DNA of 51,898 nt from Nitrosomonas sp. (GCA_024281675.1 JAMXAG010000019.1:1-51898); one strand, 5' to 3'; positions 9,510 through 26,787 are shown, numbered from the stretch's first letter. The notes: generated by a model not told the origin, from the letters alone. Made by a program: numbers and translations.

Positions 9510-10445
9510 ATGCGTGAATATATTCGTTCGGTAACTTCCATCCCAAAGCTTTTTTTGAGGGAAATTTCAATTTCTCCGAATAGCCTGATTATTTTTTCTG
9601 CAACTGTATTCATTTTTATTATTGATTTGAACTTACCACTAGGAGTGGCAGCGGGAATACCCTACGCATTAGTCATTTTTGGTTGCTTATGGGTGAGTGG
9701 CACTTATCTTACCTATGTTGTTTCGATATTAAGCTTTGTATTCGTAGTGTTAGGTTTCTATTTATCCCCTGGAAACATAGTACCAGTTGAAGTTGCTTTG
9801 ATAAATCGTGGGCTTACGTTGCTGCTGATTGTGTGTGCTGCAATTATGGTCATCAAGATTAAGAAGACTAACGTTGATATGTCTGCTTTATTGACAAATA
9901 ATCTGATTGATCCTGTTTCAGGATTTAAAAATATGCACGCATTTGGTGTTGATCTCAATACAGAAACGTTTCGTTGCCAACGCTATCGGCGAAATTTATC
10001 GATTGCACTGATTGACATTGATTTACATCAACTGAATCAAGACCAAGAAATTCAGTATCCTGCGCTGGATATTATGCAAAAAATTTCAAATAACATCCGA
10101 TCCAAAATCAGGACATCGGATCTTTTTTATCAGATTGATACACAGCTATTTGTGATATTGTTTCCCGAAACAGAGTTATCCGAAGCAAAAGACGTTTGTG
10201 AAATTATTCGTAATAAAACAGCTTTTCCAGCAGTCAATGGAATGAATAACAAATTTTTCGCTAGTATTGGAATTTCCACCCTGGAAGAAAATGACAGCAG
10301 CTTGAATCTATATCAGCGAGCTGAAGCTGCCCTGTCACTTTCGAAGCAAAGCGAAAAACACCAAGTATCTACTTTGCCAGAGATTACTAATAACAAAGAC
10401 AAAAACGTTGTTCCAGCGATTTTGTCTCGCTCAAGAACTAATTAA
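9510..10445 (+). CDS. Membrane protein with a degenerate GGDEF domain
   Basis: 311 residues. Four or more membrane helices occupy about 20-125, followed by a domain (about 135-290) that follows the diguanylate cyclase fold: DPVSGFKNMHAF at its start, ALIDIDLHQLNQ, SDLFYQIDTQLFVILFP and FFASIGIST. The GGDEF active-site loop is replaced by IDTQLF, and the metal-binding pattern of the first Asp strand is only partly kept, so cyclic-di-GMP synthesis is unlikely. It may act as a scaffold or regulator or bind another ligand. It stands alone 232 bases before ftsK. Confidence 0.75.
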   Translation: MREYIRSVTSIPKLFLREISISPNSLIIFSATVFIFIIDLNLPLGVAAGIPYALVIFGCLWVSGTYLTYVVSILSFVFVVLGFYLSPGNIVPVEVALINRGLTLLLIVCAAIMVIKIKKTNVDMSALLTNNLIDPVSGFKNMHAFGVDLNTETFRCQRYRRNLSIALIDIDLHQLNQDQEIQYPALDIMQKISNNIRSKIRTSDLFYQIDTQLFVILFPETELSEAKDVCEIIRNKTAFPAVNGMNNKFFASIGISTLEENDSSLNLYQRAEAALSLSKQSEKHQVSTLPEITNNKDKNVVPAILSRSRTN

Positions 10446-10677
10446 GCGATTCGCTTCACTTTGTCCAACTGACATCTGGATTGAATTATCCAGTGAAAGA
10501 ATCTTTCAAATGAAAATACCATCGTTCGTTTGATTGCTATCTTATAATTTCATCAACTACTAAAGTTATAGGCATCATCGATGCTTACAATATTTGTGTG
10601 TATTAAACGATCATCCTTTCGTTAATCTTATATAATTGGCACAGTAGAGCTTAGACAAAGGCATAACGAGAGTCTCA

Positions 10678-12978
10678 ATGAGTCTTATAAACAAACCGAT
10701 GGCTAGGAAATCAGGGAGCCATGCTTTTTCGCCCAAAGTGGCCCGACTGTTACGAGAGTCTTTCTATTTGCTGTTGGTCGGTATCGCACTTTACTTGATC
10801 ATGATTCTTGTGAGTTATGATCGAAATGATGCGGGATGGTCACATAGCGGGGTTTTTAATGAAATCCAGAACGCTGGAGGGTATGCTGGTGCTTGGTTGG
10901 CTGATCTGCTTTTGTATTTATTCGGAGTGTCTGCGTGGTGGTGGATTGCTTTTTTCCTTTCGATGATCGCTTGGAGTTATCGCAGAATTGATTCCGGTGG
11001 TATTTTTGATAAGCAATCAATCGTGTTTTCTATCGGCGGTTTTTTACTGCTACTGGTGGCCAGCAGCGGATTGGAATCATTACGTTTCTATACCATCAGC
11101 GCTTCACTTCCACTTGCACCGGGTGGTATTCTCGGCAACGCCATCAGTTATTTCTTTTCCAAAGTATTTGGCGCTATAGGTGCGACGTTACTATTGCTTA
11201 CTCTGATTGCGGTTGGATTTAGCCAATTCACGGGCTTGTCGTGGGTGCGTTTCGTAGAAAAAATTGGTGAACAAATCGAAGAATTACTTTTTTTCATCAT
11301 CAACAAATGGGAAACACGGCAAGATAAATTAGCCGGAATGCTCGCAGCACGTGTGCGCGATGAATTGGTTGAAAATGAGAAGAAGCGTATTGAAGAAATG
11401 CCTTCTTTGCACATTGAATTGCCTGCCTCAGCCATTGCAAAATCCCAACGGACGATTAAAGAAAAGCAAGCATCGTTATTTTCCGATTTGCCGGATTCTT
11501 CGTTACCACCGTTACACTTATTGGATGAACCCGAAAAAGACTTTGAGGTTTTATCGAAAGAAACGTTGGAATTTACATCGCGCTTGATTGAACGCAAACT
11601 CAAAGAATTTGGTGTTGATGTTAAAGTCGTGGCTGCATTTCCTGGTCCGGTGATCACGCGTTATGAAATTGAACCGGCAGTGGGCGTGAAAGGCAGCCAA
11701 GTCATCAACTTAATCAAAGATCTTGCGCGCGCACTGTCGGTGGCGAGTATTCGTGTAGTCGAAACCATTCCTGGAAAAACCAGCATGGGGCTTGAATTGC
11801 CAAATCCGAAACGGCAAATTGTCCGCTTGCAGGAAATTCTTGGCTCTCAAGCTTATGCAGATTCCGCTTCACCGCTCACAATTGCTTTGGGTAAAGATAT
11901 CAGCGGCCGTCCTATTGTGTCGGATCTCGCCAAAATGCCTCATGCACTCGTTGCAGGTACTACCGGGTCGGGAAAATCAGTAGCTATCAACGCAGTGATA
12001 TTGAGTCTGGTCTATAAAGCTACACCGGAACAAATACGGCTCATCTTGATTGACCCCAAAATGCTGGAATTATCAGTCTATGAGGGTATTTCACACTTAC
12101 TTACGCCGGTCGTAACAGATATGCGCGAAGCAGCGAGTGCCTTGCGTTGGTGTGTTTCGGAAATGGAAAGACGTTACAAATTAATGTCAGCTTTGGGAGT
12201 GCGCAATCTGAGTGGTTACAATCAAAAAATAAAAGATGCCGCGAAAGGAGAGACGCCGGTAATCAATCCTTTATCGCGCCCAGATGAACCACCAGAATAT
12301 TTGGAAGAATTGCCAATGATTGTAGTGGTTATTGACGAATTGGCTGATTTGATGATGGTTGCCGGGAAAAAAGTTGAGCAACTCATCGCAAGACTTGCTC
12401 AGAAGGCACGTGCATCGGGCATTCATCTTTTATTAGCAACACAGCGACCCTCGGTCGATGTGATTACCGGTTTGATCAAAGCTAACATTCCGACTCGAAT
12501 TGCTTTCCAAGTATCCAGTAAAATTGATTCGCGTACCATTTTGGATCAAATGGGTGCCGAAGCATTGCTTGGACAAGGCGATATGCTGTATTTACCTTCG
12601 GGAAGCGGCTATACGCAACGTGTTCATGGTGCTTTTGTCGCTGATCATGAAGTACATAGGGTTGTGGAATATTTAAAAGAGCATGGTGAACCCTGTTATA
12701 TTGAAGAAATTCTACAAATCGATGATGAAGAAAGCGACATGGCAAGTACTTTGGAAGTAAGAAAATCAACGGAAGGCGAATCTGATCCTTTATATGATGA
12801 GGCCGTTGCTATTGTTGTTAAGACTCGCCGGGCCTCCATTTCTTTAGTGCAAAGGAACTTGCGCATCGGCTATAATCGTGCGGCACGCCTCATCGAAGAA
12901 ATGGAGCGGTCGGGCTTAGTGTCCGCCATGCAAAGCAATGGCAATCGTGAAGTACTCGCGCCATCACGAAGTGAATAG
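10678..12978 (+). CDS. ftsK: DNA translocase FtsK
   Basis: 766 residues with four membrane helices in the first 200, a short charged linker (compact compared with E. coli), and the RecA-like motor: Walker A GTTGSGKS at about 427, Walker [15 protein letters not shown], and [20 protein letters not shown]. The carboxyl 70 residues form the winged-helix gamma domain ([38 protein letters not shown]) that reads KOPS and contacts XerD. It pumps terminus DNA at the septum and activates XerCD at dif; a dif-like site lies near 51.35 kb in this window. Followed by lolA after 32 bases, a common order in proteobacteria. Confidence 0.97.
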   Translation: MSLINKPMARKSGSHAFSPKVARLLRESFYLLLVGIALYLIMILVSYDRNDAGWSHSGVFNEIQNAGGYAGAWLADLLLYLFGVSAWWWIAFFLSMIAWSYRRIDSGGIFDKQSIVFSIGGFLLLLVASSGLESLRFYTISASLPLAPGGILGNAISYFFSKVFGAIGATLLLLTLIAVGFSQFTGLSWVRFVEKIGEQIEELLFFIINKWETRQDKLAGMLAARVRDELVENEKKRIEEMPSLHIELPASAIAKSQRTIKEKQASLFSDLPDSSLPPLHLLDEPEKDFEVLSKETLEFTSRLIERKLKEFGVDVKVVAAFPGPVITRYEIEPAVGVKGSQVINLIKDLARALSVASIRVVETIPGKTSMGLELPNPKRQIVRLQEILGSQAYADSASPLTIALGKDISGRPIVSDLAKMPHALVAGTTGSGKSVAINAVILSLVYKATPEQIRLILIDPKMLELSVYEGISHLLTPVVTDMREAASALRWCVSEMERRYKLMSALGVRNLSGYNQKIKDAAKGETPVINPLSRPDEPPEYLEELPMIVVVIDELADLMMVAGKKVEQLIARLAQKARASGIHLLLATQRPSVDVITGLIKANIPTRIAFQVSSKIDSRTILDQMGAEALLGQGDMLYLPSGSGYTQRVHGAFVADHEVHRVVEYLKEHGEPCYIEEILQIDDEESDMASTLEVRKSTEGESDPLYDEAVAIVVKTRRASISLVQRNLRIGYNRAARLIEEMERSGLVSAMQSNGNREVLAPSRSE

Positions 12979-13010
12979 CACGTTTTGCACGTGCAATACA
13001 ATTTGATCAA

Positions 13011-13632
13011 ATGATAACAAATTTTATGAATATGCCGATTTCGAGCCATTTCTTTACACTATTGTTGATCAGCCTGATATCAATGTCAGCGCAAGCAGCT
13101 GCAATCGGCAATTTAAAAAAATTTATTGCCGAAACAAGCACAGTCAGTGCTAATTTTTCTCAAACGCTATACGACAAGAGTAGGCGCACGATTCAGGATT
13201 CCAAAGGATCGATGCAATTTGAACGTCCAGAAAAATTTCGTTGGTCCTATGCAAAGCCTTATGAACAAATCATTGTGGGGAATGGAAAAGAAGTTTGGTT
13301 TTACGACCACGATCTGAATCAAGCAACCGTAAGGCCATTTAATCTTGCAATCGGTAGCAGTCCTGCGGCCTTATTGGCGGGAAATAGCGACCTGGAAGAA
13401 AATTTTGTTCTAACGGAACTTGGCTTGCAAGAAGGCATGGAATGGTTAGAAGCCGTACCCAAAAATAAAGAAACCATGTTTGAATTTATTCAAATGGCTT
13501 TTTCACCGCAAGGTACCCTTAAATTGATGGCATTGCGGGATAGCTTAGGCCAAACTACTTTGCTTACTTTTTCAGAATTAGAAAAGAATCCACAGCTATC
13601 AGAGAGTTTGTTCAACTTTACACCACCCGCTA

Positions 13633-13655
<23 letters not shown>
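13011..13655 (+). CDS. lolA: Outer-membrane lipoprotein chaperone LolA
   Basis: 214 residues with a Sec signal peptide (cleavage near AQA-A, about residue 30) and the LolA fold: FIAETSTVSANFSQTLYD, SKGSMQFERPEKFRWSYAKPYEQ (the FRW motif) and GKEVWFYDHDLNQATVRP. It carries lipoproteins across the periplasm from LolCDE to LolB. It lies between ftsK and rarA and its end overlaps rarA by 23 bases. The ATG at 13011 could be replaced by ATGs 15 and 21 bases later; no strong ribosome site decides. Confidence 0.93.
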
Positions 13656-16312
<2,657 letters not shown>

Positions 16313-16353
16313 AAACCGTTACAAAAATACCAATAAAATAAGGGCTCGTCACC

Positions 16354-17031
16354 ATGGAACATGATAAAACTGACAATAGCCTTCATCTTAAAACATTGGA
16401 GGCAGAAGTACGAGAAGCTGTGGCGAAAGGCTTGCATACGCGGGAAACGGTGCGACATTTGACCTTGAATGCTATGAATGCGCATCATTTGGATCTGACC
16501 TCATTACAGCGAATCATCACCGCTATCATACAAGGTGTTCATGATGGCGCAACACAACAACTACAGCACGTTATCAATCAGACGCAAACCGCAAAATCGC
16601 AAATTCACGAAGCTGTGGCTGGCTTAGATTCTGCGTTGGCGAGCTTTGCTCAGGCTTCTAAGCTAGCTCTTGAAGAAGCAGCTAGTCAAACTCAAAAATT
16701 TTCTGAGAATGAATTAAAGCAGGCGCATTCTGAGCTGGAAAGTCTGGAAAGTTTGTTTTTGGATATATTGCACAACACTGCGAACGCGGCACAAGGGCTG
16801 ACCGCCGATATTTTGCATGACTTAGGTCGACATGCAAAAAATAATGGTACGGCTGTAGGTTTGCAACTGATAGAAACACTTGAAATTTTTAAACAACAGA
16901 TTGCATCGATAGGGCATGCGCAGCTTGAAACAGGTGTCAGTCTAGCGCATGCAACCGCTGATCTTGTAGGGAAAATTGCCAACGGAGTGTTATCAGGTGT
17001 CAATGATAAAATAAAAAATTCCAAACATTAA
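16354..17031 (+). CDS. Alpha-helical protein, DUF6781-like
   Basis: 225 residues, almost entirely helical and rich in Ala, Gln and Glu, with heptad-like stretches (about 60-130 and 160-210) and no signal or membrane helix. Motifs such as VREAVAKGLHTRETVRHLTLNAM and DLGRHAKNNGTAVGLQLIETL match my memory of DUF6781, a family seen in betaproteobacteria; function unknown. It resembles phasin-like or apolipoprotein-like surface-coating proteins only in composition. Start ATG has a weak ribosome site. Monocistronic or at the end of the ftsK-serS run. Confidence 0.6.
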   Translation: MEHDKTDNSLHLKTLEAEVREAVAKGLHTRETVRHLTLNAMNAHHLDLTSLQRIITAIIQGVHDGATQQLQHVINQTQTAKSQIHEAVAGLDSALASFAQASKLALEEAASQTQKFSENELKQAHSELESLESLFLDILHNTANAAQGLTADILHDLGRHAKNNGTAVGLQLIETLEIFKQQIASIGHAQLETGVSLAHATADLVGKIANGVLSGVNDKIKNSKH

Positions 17032-17269
17032 TCAGTCATTGGGAAACGTATCTGAGAGCCAATTTAAGGAAAAAGTGTGAAAAAGCCGATTTTATGCTGA
17101 TTGCTTCAGCTGGTGGTTTGGAAACGGTGAATATTTTGTCAGAGCTATTGTGAAAGCATGGAGAACAACGGTGGAAAGGGCATAGCATGTTATAATATAG
17201 CTAGTTACAACAATGCTACACCCCGTTTATAGAAGAATGTTATGAATTGAATTGTTCAAAATCGACGCA

Positions 17270-18157
17270 TTAATGTTGCATTTCTAATGCAGCGATTCTT
17301 TCTTCCAGAGTAGGGTGTGTTCTGAATAAATTGCTTAAGCCGCTACCGCCACCGCTGGAAATACCAAATGCAGCAAGTTGATCTGGAAGCTGCGCTTGCT
17401 GTTGCGAGTTAATTTGCAATCTGCGTAATGCAGCGATCATTTTGTTTCTACCCGCTAAGCTTGCACCTCCGGCATCAGCACGAAATTCACGTTGCCGACT
17501 GAACCACATCACGATAATAGTGGCCAATATACCTAGTAGTAATTCAGCAACAATCGTGGTAACCCAGAAAGCAGGGCCATGACCTTCTTCCGTTTTAAAT
17601 ATAACACGATCGACTGCGTGGCCAATCACTCGAGAAAAGAACATGACAAAGGTATTGACCACGCCCTGTATGAGCGCCAGCGTGACCATATCACCATTAG
17701 CGATGTGACTGACTTCATGCGCAAGCACGGCTTCAGCTTCATCTTGGTTCATGTTACTGAGTAAACCGGTACTGACTGCAACAAGGGCATCATTTCTTGA
17801 CATGCCAGTGGCAAAAGCATTGACGTCCGGCGCTTCGTAGATGGCTACTTCAGGCATACCGATACCGGCTGCTTGCGCTTGCCGCTGTACCGTGGTGAAT
17901 AACCAGTGTTCTTGAGCATTGCGCGGCACATCGATCACTTGAGCCCCAGTCATCCGTTTTGCGGTCCATTTGGACATCGCGAGCGAAATCAGTGAGCCAC
18001 CAAACCCAAAAACGGCCGCAAATACAAGTAACGAATTGATATCGAGCCCGATTCCTTGCGCATCCAGGATTCTTTCGAATCCCAATAGCCTTAATGTAAT
18101 ACTTAGAACCAGAACAATAGCTAAGTTAGTTGCTAAAAAAAGCAGAATTCTTTTCAT
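17270..18157 (-). CDS. htpX: Membrane zinc protease HtpX
   Basis: 295 residues, M48B family. Two amino-terminal helices (about 5-25 and 40-62), the catalytic zinc motif HEVSH at 147-151, two central helices, and the third ligand region [14 protein letters not shown]. The end [13 protein letters not shown] is typical. It degrades misfolded inner-membrane proteins together with FtsH and is usually stress-induced. It stands alone; the 199-base gap upstream holds an imperfect palindrome (about 18306-18325) that may be in its promoter. Confidence 0.96.
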   Translation of the reverse strand: MKRILLFLATNLAIVLVLSITLRLLGFERILDAQGIGLDINSLLVFAAVFGFGGSLISLAMSKWTAKRMTGAQVIDVPRNAQEHWLFTTVQRQAQAAGIGMPEVAIYEAPDVNAFATGMSRNDALVAVSTGLLSNMNQDEAEAVLAHEVSHIANGDMVTLALIQGVVNTFVMFFSRVIGHAVDRVIFKTEEGHGPAFWVTTIVAELLLGILATIIVMWFSRQREFRADAGGASLAGRNKMIAALRRLQINSQQQAQLPDQLAAFGISSGGGSGLSNLFRTHPTLEERIAALEMQH

Positions 18158-18356
18158 TCGTTGACTCCATAGATGATAAACAGCTGCAAAAACTATCAGT
18201 AATGTAGGGTTAGTTAGTCAGTTTTCAAGCGACTATAAAATGTTGAAAAACTCTTATTAGTTAGTTTGAAAATTTCACTAAGAGTTCGATGGAGTGTGCT
18301 AGGTATTAGGGTGGATCACTCTAATATTTTATGGTTGCTACTGCAATAGAAACACA

Positions 18357-18697
18357 CTACCGTTTATTTGTGGATTGATCATTTGGAATGTTTGCAGATA
18401 GGGGATCTTGCTTAGGAGTCGGGGATTCAATTCTAACGATTTGAAATAAAATTTCATTCTGTTTGATCATGCCCAAATCACTACGTCCCCGTTCTTCAAC
18501 GGCTTCAAGGCCTTGTTTGAGATCGCTAAGTTCAGCCTCCAACATGTTGTTGCGATGCTGGAGCGCCACATTATTTTGACGTGCAGCACTGACCTCTTCC
18601 TCGACGAGCCAAACTCTTTTCCAACTGGATTTGCTAAACCAAAGTGGATATTGTAGTAAGACGATCAGTGCAAACAAAATGAGTGTCAGAAATTTCA

Positions 18698-18698
<1 letters not shown>
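18357..18698 (-). CDS. ftsB: Cell division protein FtsB
   Basis: 113 residues: one membrane helix at 3-21, then a coiled coil about 32-70 (VEEEVSAARQNNVALQHRNNMLEAEL) and the VEERGRSDLGMIKQNEIL motif. It joins FtsL and FtsQ in the divisome and helps activate septal peptidoglycan synthesis. Its ATG overlaps the eno stop by one base (TAATG), the usual coupling of eno and ftsB in beta- and gammaproteobacteria. Confidence 0.93.
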
Positions 18699-19981
<1,283 letters not shown>

Positions 19982-20069
19982 CTACTGTCTTCCTGTTAAT
20001 GGTATGGTTATTACTGTATGTTTAATGATTTGTTTATTGCGCCTGATAATTGAATGGACATGAAGATAC

Positions 20070-21752
<1,683 letters not shown>

Positions 21753-21841
21753 TTACAAATAGTCACAATATAAAGGATTTGGTCTAGAAAATAATTCAAC
21801 ACAGAAAATAAAAAATGCAGGAAACGATCAATCGATCATGT

Positions 21842-22726
21842 TCAAGATCGAACTTCAGCAAGCAGTGTTGCCATCATGTGCTCCGCTTGAGGCCGATAGC
21901 TGTTTCCAAAAAGATTCAAATGATTCAAAATATGATAGAGATTATAGATTATTTTGCGCACGTTGTACCCAGAATCCAACGGATAATCATTTTGGTAAGC
22001 TGAATAAAAAGCAGCAGGGAATCCTCCAAAAAGCTCTGTCATTGCAATATCAGCTTCCCGATCGCCAAAATATACGGCTGGATCAAATACGATAGGATTG
22101 TTGCTATCATCGAAAGCATAATTACCTTGCCACAGATCACCATGCAATAGCGATGACGATGGTTGATCCAGGAAAAAATGCTCTAATTCAGCAAGTAAGC
22201 GTTCTCCAAAGGCTTGTAATTTTCCGCCATAGCCTTTTTGGGCAGCAAGCTTGAGTTGATAATTGAGCCGGTTTTCTTGCCAAAAGCGAATCCAATTGTG
22301 TGCCCAAGTGTTTATTTGGGGGGTGTTGCCAATAAAATTGTTGTGTTTCCAACCGTACTGTTTGGCCGTGATACGATGCATTGCAGCGAGTTGCGTGCCT
22401 AATTTCTCGGCATTATTCTGTGTTGCGGAGTGAAGTGTGACATATTCGAGCACTAACCAAGCTGATTGCGCATTTTGACCCATACAAATAACATTGGGTA
22501 CGCGGATGGTTTTGGACTGTTGGATTTCATTTAATCCATCAGCTTCTGAGTCAAATATTGCCAAATTTTCTGGGGTATTTAGTTTGACAAAATAAATTTG
22601 AGCGCCATTAGAAATTTTGAAACTTTGATTGATACACCCACCCGTTAGTGGTTTTTTTTCTTTTATGAAAAATTTCTGTTGAGTAATTGTCGCAATTTGC
22701 TGGCTGATATCATTCCAAGGATCCAT
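21842..22726 (-). CDS. Fructosamine kinase family protein
   Basis: 294 residues from the ATG at 22726 (MDPWNDISQQIATITQQKFF); a TTG 30 bases upstream adds ten unlike residues. The APH/fructosamine-3-kinase fold is clear: GGCINQSFKISNG (nucleotide loop), FVKLN (the Lys that binds ATP), LVLEYVTL hinge, SLLHGDLWQGNYAF (catalytic loop) and VFDPAVYFGDREADIAM (metal Asp). It probably phosphorylates ketosamines on glycated protein or amino acids to allow their removal. Located between argH and pyrG. Confidence 0.9.
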   Translation of the reverse strand: MDPWNDISQQIATITQQKFFIKEKKPLTGGCINQSFKISNGAQIYFVKLNTPENLAIFDSEADGLNEIQQSKTIRVPNVICMGQNAQSAWLVLEYVTLHSATQNNAEKLGTQLAAMHRITAKQYGWKHNNFIGNTPQINTWAHNWIRFWQENRLNYQLKLAAQKGYGGKLQAFGERLLAELEHFFLDQPSSSLLHGDLWQGNYAFDDSNNPIVFDPAVYFGDREADIAMTELFGGFPAAFYSAYQNDYPLDSGYNVRKIIYNLYHILNHLNLFGNSYRPQAEHMMATLLAEVRS

Positions 22727-22821
22727 ACAGTAAGTTAGACCGGTCTGCTTATGCAACTGTTGTTAAAAGCGATCTTGTTGTCAATTTCGTATTAAAAGCA
22801 GGCTCAGAGCGGCTGAATGTA

Positions 22822-24225
22822 CTAATTTTCTAGCCATTGTCGCGCTTTTTGAAGGGCTGCCGTAACTTGCTCTGGCGCAGTTCCGCCGATGTGATTGCGG
22901 CTTTTGATCGAACCTTCCAATGTTAATACAGCCAACACATCAGCTTCAATGCGATCCGAAAATTGTTGCAGTTCATGGATGGGTAGACTACTTAAGTCGC
23001 AGCCTTTTTGTTCGGCAAATTGCACGGTCTTTGCAACGATTTCATGCGCATCTCGGAAAGGAATATCTTTTTTGACCAGATAATCAGCTAAATCGGTAGC
23101 CGTTGCATGACCGCGTAATGTCGATTGGCGCATGGTGTCATGATGAACCGTCACACCTGAGAGCATTTCTGCATAAATACGTAAGGTGTCGACCAAGGTA
23201 TCAACGGTATCAAAAAGCGGTTCTTTGTCTTCTTGATTGTCTTTGTTGTACGCCAGTGGTTGACCTTTCATGAGCGTTAACAGTGCAACCAGGTGACCAT
23301 TGATGCGGCCAGTTTTGCCGCGCACTAATTCAGGTACATCCGGGTTTTTCTTTTGTGGCATGATCGAGGATCCTGTACAAAACCGATCAGCCAACTCAAT
23401 GAAACCAAACTGTGGATTCATCCAGAGAATGAGTTCTTCTGACAATCGAGAGAGATGAGTCATAATCAGCGCCGCACAGGCGCAAAATTCAATCGCAAAA
23501 TCCCTATCGGATACTGCATCAAGCGAGTTTTCGCAAACCTCCTCAAAATCCAGAAGCTTAGCTACCAAATGACGATCAATGGGATAGCTTGTTCCGGCCA
23601 GCGCTGCGGCACCCAAAGGTAATTGATTAACCCGTTTACGACAATCTAATAACCGTTCGGTATCGCGTTTGAGCATTGCAAAATAGGCCATCAAGTGGTG
23701 GCCGAATAAGACCGGTTGAGCCACTTGCAGGTGCGTAAATCCTGGCATCACGGTATCAATATGTTTTTCGGCGAGATTGAGTAAAGCATATTGTAGATTT
23801 TTAATTAAGGTTAAGATTTCATCAATCGAAGCGCGTAGGAACAAGCGAATATCGGTTGCGACCTGATCATTGCGTGAGCGGGCCGTATGGAGTCTTTTGC
23901 CGGCATCACCGATCAAATGCGTCAAGCGTTTTTCGATGTTGAGATGCACATCTTCTAGCGCTAATTGCCAAGTAAATTGGTTGTTACGAATTTCATCGCG
24001 TATTTGATTGAGTCCTTGTTCTATGGCTTGCCAGTCCGTATTGCTGATAATGCCCTGAGTGGAAAGCATTTTTGCATGGGCCAATGAGCCCTGAATATCA
24101 TATTCCGCTAGCCGGTAGTCAAATGGAATCGACGCGGTATAGCGCTCGACCAGTTCGGAAACGGGTTCAGTGAATCTTCCAGACCAGGCTTTTTTATTAT
24201 TTTGTTGGGGATCATTACTATTCAT
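22822..24225 (-). CDS. argH: Argininosuccinate lyase
   Basis: 467 residues of the fumarase/aspartase superfamily: [27 protein letters not shown] at the start, AIEQGL, the conserved [26 protein letters not shown], and the signature [12 protein letters not shown] that carries the flexible catalytic loop serine. It cleaves argininosuccinate to arginine and fumarate, the last step of arginine synthesis. Length and motifs are complete. Confidence 0.98.
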   Translation of the reverse strand: MNSNDPQQNNKKAWSGRFTEPVSELVERYTASIPFDYRLAEYDIQGSLAHAKMLSTQGIISNTDWQAIEQGLNQIRDEIRNNQFTWQLALEDVHLNIEKRLTHLIGDAGKRLHTARSRNDQVATDIRLFLRASIDEILTLIKNLQYALLNLAEKHIDTVMPGFTHLQVAQPVLFGHHLMAYFAMLKRDTERLLDCRKRVNQLPLGAAALAGTSYPIDRHLVAKLLDFEEVCENSLDAVSDRDFAIEFCACAALIMTHLSRLSEELILWMNPQFGFIELADRFCTGSSIMPQKKNPDVPELVRGKTGRINGHLVALLTLMKGQPLAYNKDNQEDKEPLFDTVDTLVDTLRIYAEMLSGVTVHHDTMRQSTLRGHATATDLADYLVKKDIPFRDAHEIVAKTVQFAEQKGCDLSSLPIHELQQFSDRIEADVLAVLTLEGSIKSRNHIGGTAPEQVTAALQKARQWLEN

Positions 24226-24518
24226 GGCTTGTGATGATTTTTTAATCCTGATGGATGTTCAATTATGCGATAACAATCATTATAAAGCATAACGAGCAGC
24301 CTAATAGTGACTGGTGTTCCATTTGCATTATTGAAGATTACCCTGAGTCGTTTGTACGAACAATGTGTAGCAGAAAAGTTACGGTGTTTGTGATAATGGA
24401 GATTCTTGCCACAAGATAGTGATCTCGCGGTAGGTTTTACTTTCACTTCAGTTAGGATTAGTAGATAATTTGCAACCTTTGGATGTTAATTACAACGTTA
24501 CAATACAAGGAGCGATCG

Positions 24519-25130
24519 ATGACAAACAAGAAAAACTCTAATGAGCCTATTAAAACAATGGATGGATTTCTCGAACATCTAAGAGCCAAGGCAGATTGGT
24601 TGCGGAATGTACCGACAACGCAATTTTCCGGTCGATATCTATTGATGCTGGTAGGGGTTATTATAGTTATTTTTGCTTGGAAATCTGTTGCTGTCGGTAA
24701 GGTAGAATCCGATATGGCGAAGAAGCTTGAAAGTGAACGCATGTCAATCACCCAACAAGCGCGTGAGTATGCCGACCAACAATATACAAAAGAAGAAGAG
24801 CGGTTTGGTCAGGTACTTTCATGGGCTGTGCGTAGCGAGCTGATTCGTAATAATATTGATCAAATCGAGCAATATCTGGGCGAAATCGTCAAAATGAAAG
24901 ATACTGAAAGAGTTGATTTGATCAGCGACGAAGGCCAATTACTGGTTTCAACGGATAAGCGGTTTGAAGAATCCAAGGCCAATGATTTGTTTCCTAAAGA
25001 AATACTCAATTTACAAAAAATCACTCTTAAATCGGATGTTAACAATAATAAGATTTTGGTCATTCCAGTGATGGGGTTGAATAAGAAAATTGCAACCGTT
25101 GTTGTGAGCTACCCATTACAGAAGTTTTGA
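24519..25130 (+). CDS. Membrane-anchored protein with a periplasmic Cache-like domain
   Basis: 203 residues. The ATG at 24519 has a strong AAGGAG ribosome site; an upstream in-frame start is unlikely. A cytoplasmic amino end of 40 residues is followed by one membrane helix (about 44-62, YLLMLVGVIIVIFAW), a coiled-coil (about 70-105), and a small domain with ERVDLISDEGQLLVSTDKRFE and a paired KILVIPVMGLNKKIATVVVSYP. This strand pattern resembles single Cache/PAS-like sensor domains, but the protein lacks a HAMP or output module. Not recognised as a named gene. A strong terminator follows at 25163. Confidence 0.65.
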   Translation: MTNKKNSNEPIKTMDGFLEHLRAKADWLRNVPTTQFSGRYLLMLVGVIIVIFAWKSVAVGKVESDMAKKLESERMSITQQAREYADQQYTKEEERFGQVLSWAVRSELIRNNIDQIEQYLGEIVKMKDTERVDLISDEGQLLVSTDKRFEESKANDLFPKEILNLQKITLKSDVNNNKILVIPVMGLNKKIATVVVSYPLQKF

Positions 25131-25162
25131 TATATTTAAATCTTTTGAGGTTGTTATGTTTT

Positions 25163-25198
25163 AAAAAGCCTTTAGTGCGTTGTCATTAAAGGCTTTTT
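25163..25198. terminator. Bidirectional rho-independent terminator
   Basis: A perfect 12-bp stem (AAAAAGCCTTTA / TAAAGGCTTTTT, 25163-25174 and 25187-25198) with a 12-base loop. The A- and T-runs at both ends let it stop the + strand gene ending at 25130 and the convergent murA, whose stop codon lies at the stem edge (25197-25199). Confidence 0.9.
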
Positions 25199-26453
25199 AG
25201 TTGATGCGTTGGATATTGGCGCCAAGCATCGAGAGTTTTTGTTCGATATTTTCGTAACCACGGTCTAGGTGGTAAATTCGATCAATCGTGGTTTGACCGT
25301 GAGCAATCAATCCGGCAATGACCAAACTTGCAGATGCACGCAGATCGGTGGCCATTACATGCGCTCCATCCAAGTGCGGGATGCCACGAATGATGGCGGT
25401 GTTACCTTCTACTTCAATATCCGCGTTCATGCGTTTTAATTCCTGAACATGCATTAACCGGTTTTCAAAAATTGTTTCGGTAATAATTGCTGTTCCATCA
25501 CCAATGCAGTTAAGCGCCATAAACTGTGCCTGCATGTCGGTTGGAAAGGCAGGGTAAGGTGCGGTGCGTAAACTCACTGACTGAAGCTGCAAATTCATGG
25601 TTAAATGTATCTGGTTATGACTGACGTTAATTTGCGCGCCAGCTTCAACAAGTTTATCGATAACTGCACCCAGTAAATAAGGGTTCGTATTATTAAGACG
25701 AATTTCACCACCGGTAGCGGTACAGGCGGTTAAGAAAGTACCGGTTTCAATACGATCTGGCATGACCGAATATTTTGCGCCATGCAGTGATGATTGTCCT
25801 TCAATCGTAATTACATCGGTTCCGGCTCCTTGGATTTTTGCACCCATTGTGATCAAACAATTGGCAAGGTCGATAATTTCTGGTTCACGTGCCGCGTTCT
25901 CTAAGATTGTTGTGCCTTCTGCAAGTACTGCAGCCATCATTAAATTTTCTGTTCCGGTAACAGTAACGATGTCAAACCCGATGCGGGTACCTTGCAATTT
26001 CTTTGCAGTTGCATTGATATAACCGTGATTAATGGAAATTTCTGCTCCCATCGCTTGTAGGCCTTTAATGTGCTGATCTACCGGGCGCAAACCAATGGCG
26101 CAGCCACCTGGTAGGGAGATTCTGGCTTGACCGACACGGGCTAATAAAGGGCCGAGTACCAGAATCGATGCACGCATGGTTTTGACCATTTCATAGGGTG
26201 CAATTGGATTATTAAGTTGTTTTGCCGAGAGCGTAATACCCGGTGCATTATGGTCTGACGTCACACTGACACCCATTTGGTTAAGCAGCGCCAGCATGGT
26301 TTCAATATCACGCAGAACGGGAATATTGCCAATCTGTAAGGATTCATCAGTCAGTAACGCGGCACATAAGATCGGCAGTGCGGCGTTTTTTGCACCGGAA
26401 ATTGAAATTTCACCATGGAGAGGTCTTCCGCCCTGGATTAGCAGTTTTTGCAT
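25197..26453 (-). CDS. murA: UDP-N-acetylglucosamine 1-carboxyvinyltransferase
   Basis: 418 residues. Typical start [20 protein letters not shown], and the catalytic cysteine is present in LPGGCAIG (C118, the residue hit by fosfomycin; some species have Asp here). [15 protein letters not shown] and [12 protein letters not shown] are conserved. It adds enolpyruvate to UDP-GlcNAc in the first committed step of peptidoglycan synthesis. It stands alone here, with a 334-base gap upstream. Confidence 0.98.
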   Translation of the reverse strand: MQKLLIQGGRPLHGEISISGAKNAALPILCAALLTDESLQIGNIPVLRDIETMLALLNQMGVSVTSDHNAPGITLSAKQLNNPIAPYEMVKTMRASILVLGPLLARVGQARISLPGGCAIGLRPVDQHIKGLQAMGAEISINHGYINATAKKLQGTRIGFDIVTVTGTENLMMAAVLAEGTTILENAAREPEIIDLANCLITMGAKIQGAGTDVITIEGQSSLHGAKYSVMPDRIETGTFLTACTATGGEIRLNNTNPYLLGAVIDKLVEAGAQINVSHNQIHLTMNLQLQSVSLRTAPYPAFPTDMQAQFMALNCIGDGTAIITETIFENRLMHVQELKRMNADIEVEGNTAIIRGIPHLDGAHVMATDLRASASLVIAGLIAHGQTTIDRIYHLDRGYENIEQKLSMLGANIQRIN

Positions 26454-26787
26454 GAGTGTTTACCTAAGTGTACGAATAGAAAAGCCGTGAAGAAAAATGG
26501 TGTGCTAATCCCCATAGTGCTTATACAACTTTATATTTTTAAAATAGAAAAACAGATATCCATAAAAATAAGCTACCTAAAGTATACCATCAGTGACATT
26601 ACGATATTTTCAGTATGTACAAATGTACTAAGAAAAAGGTAATGAACTCCTATAGTTAAGAATAGATGGTTTCTCTAAAATTCATTCCACTTACTTGAGG
26701 AAATTAAATAAATAGAAGTTTCTTATTTCAATCTGTTGCAAGTAATTTTCAGTTTGTTTCTTATAAATTTAGTTTGGAGATCTTATA
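26454..26787. other. Divergent promoter region of murA and the PEP-CTERM gene
   Basis: AT-rich, no gene seen. It must hold the promoters of murA (minus) and the PEP-CTERM gene (plus). A TTGGAG-type ribosome site (about 26774-26779) precedes the GTG at 26788. I looked for a sigma-54 TGGCAC-n5-TTGC element, known upstream of many PEP-CTERM genes, and found no good match. Confidence 0.5.

Noticed and set aside
24222-24446. Minus-strand frame of 74 codons upstream of argH
   Set aside because: It overlaps the argH start and reads as unstructured translation of a promoter region with no recognisable motif.
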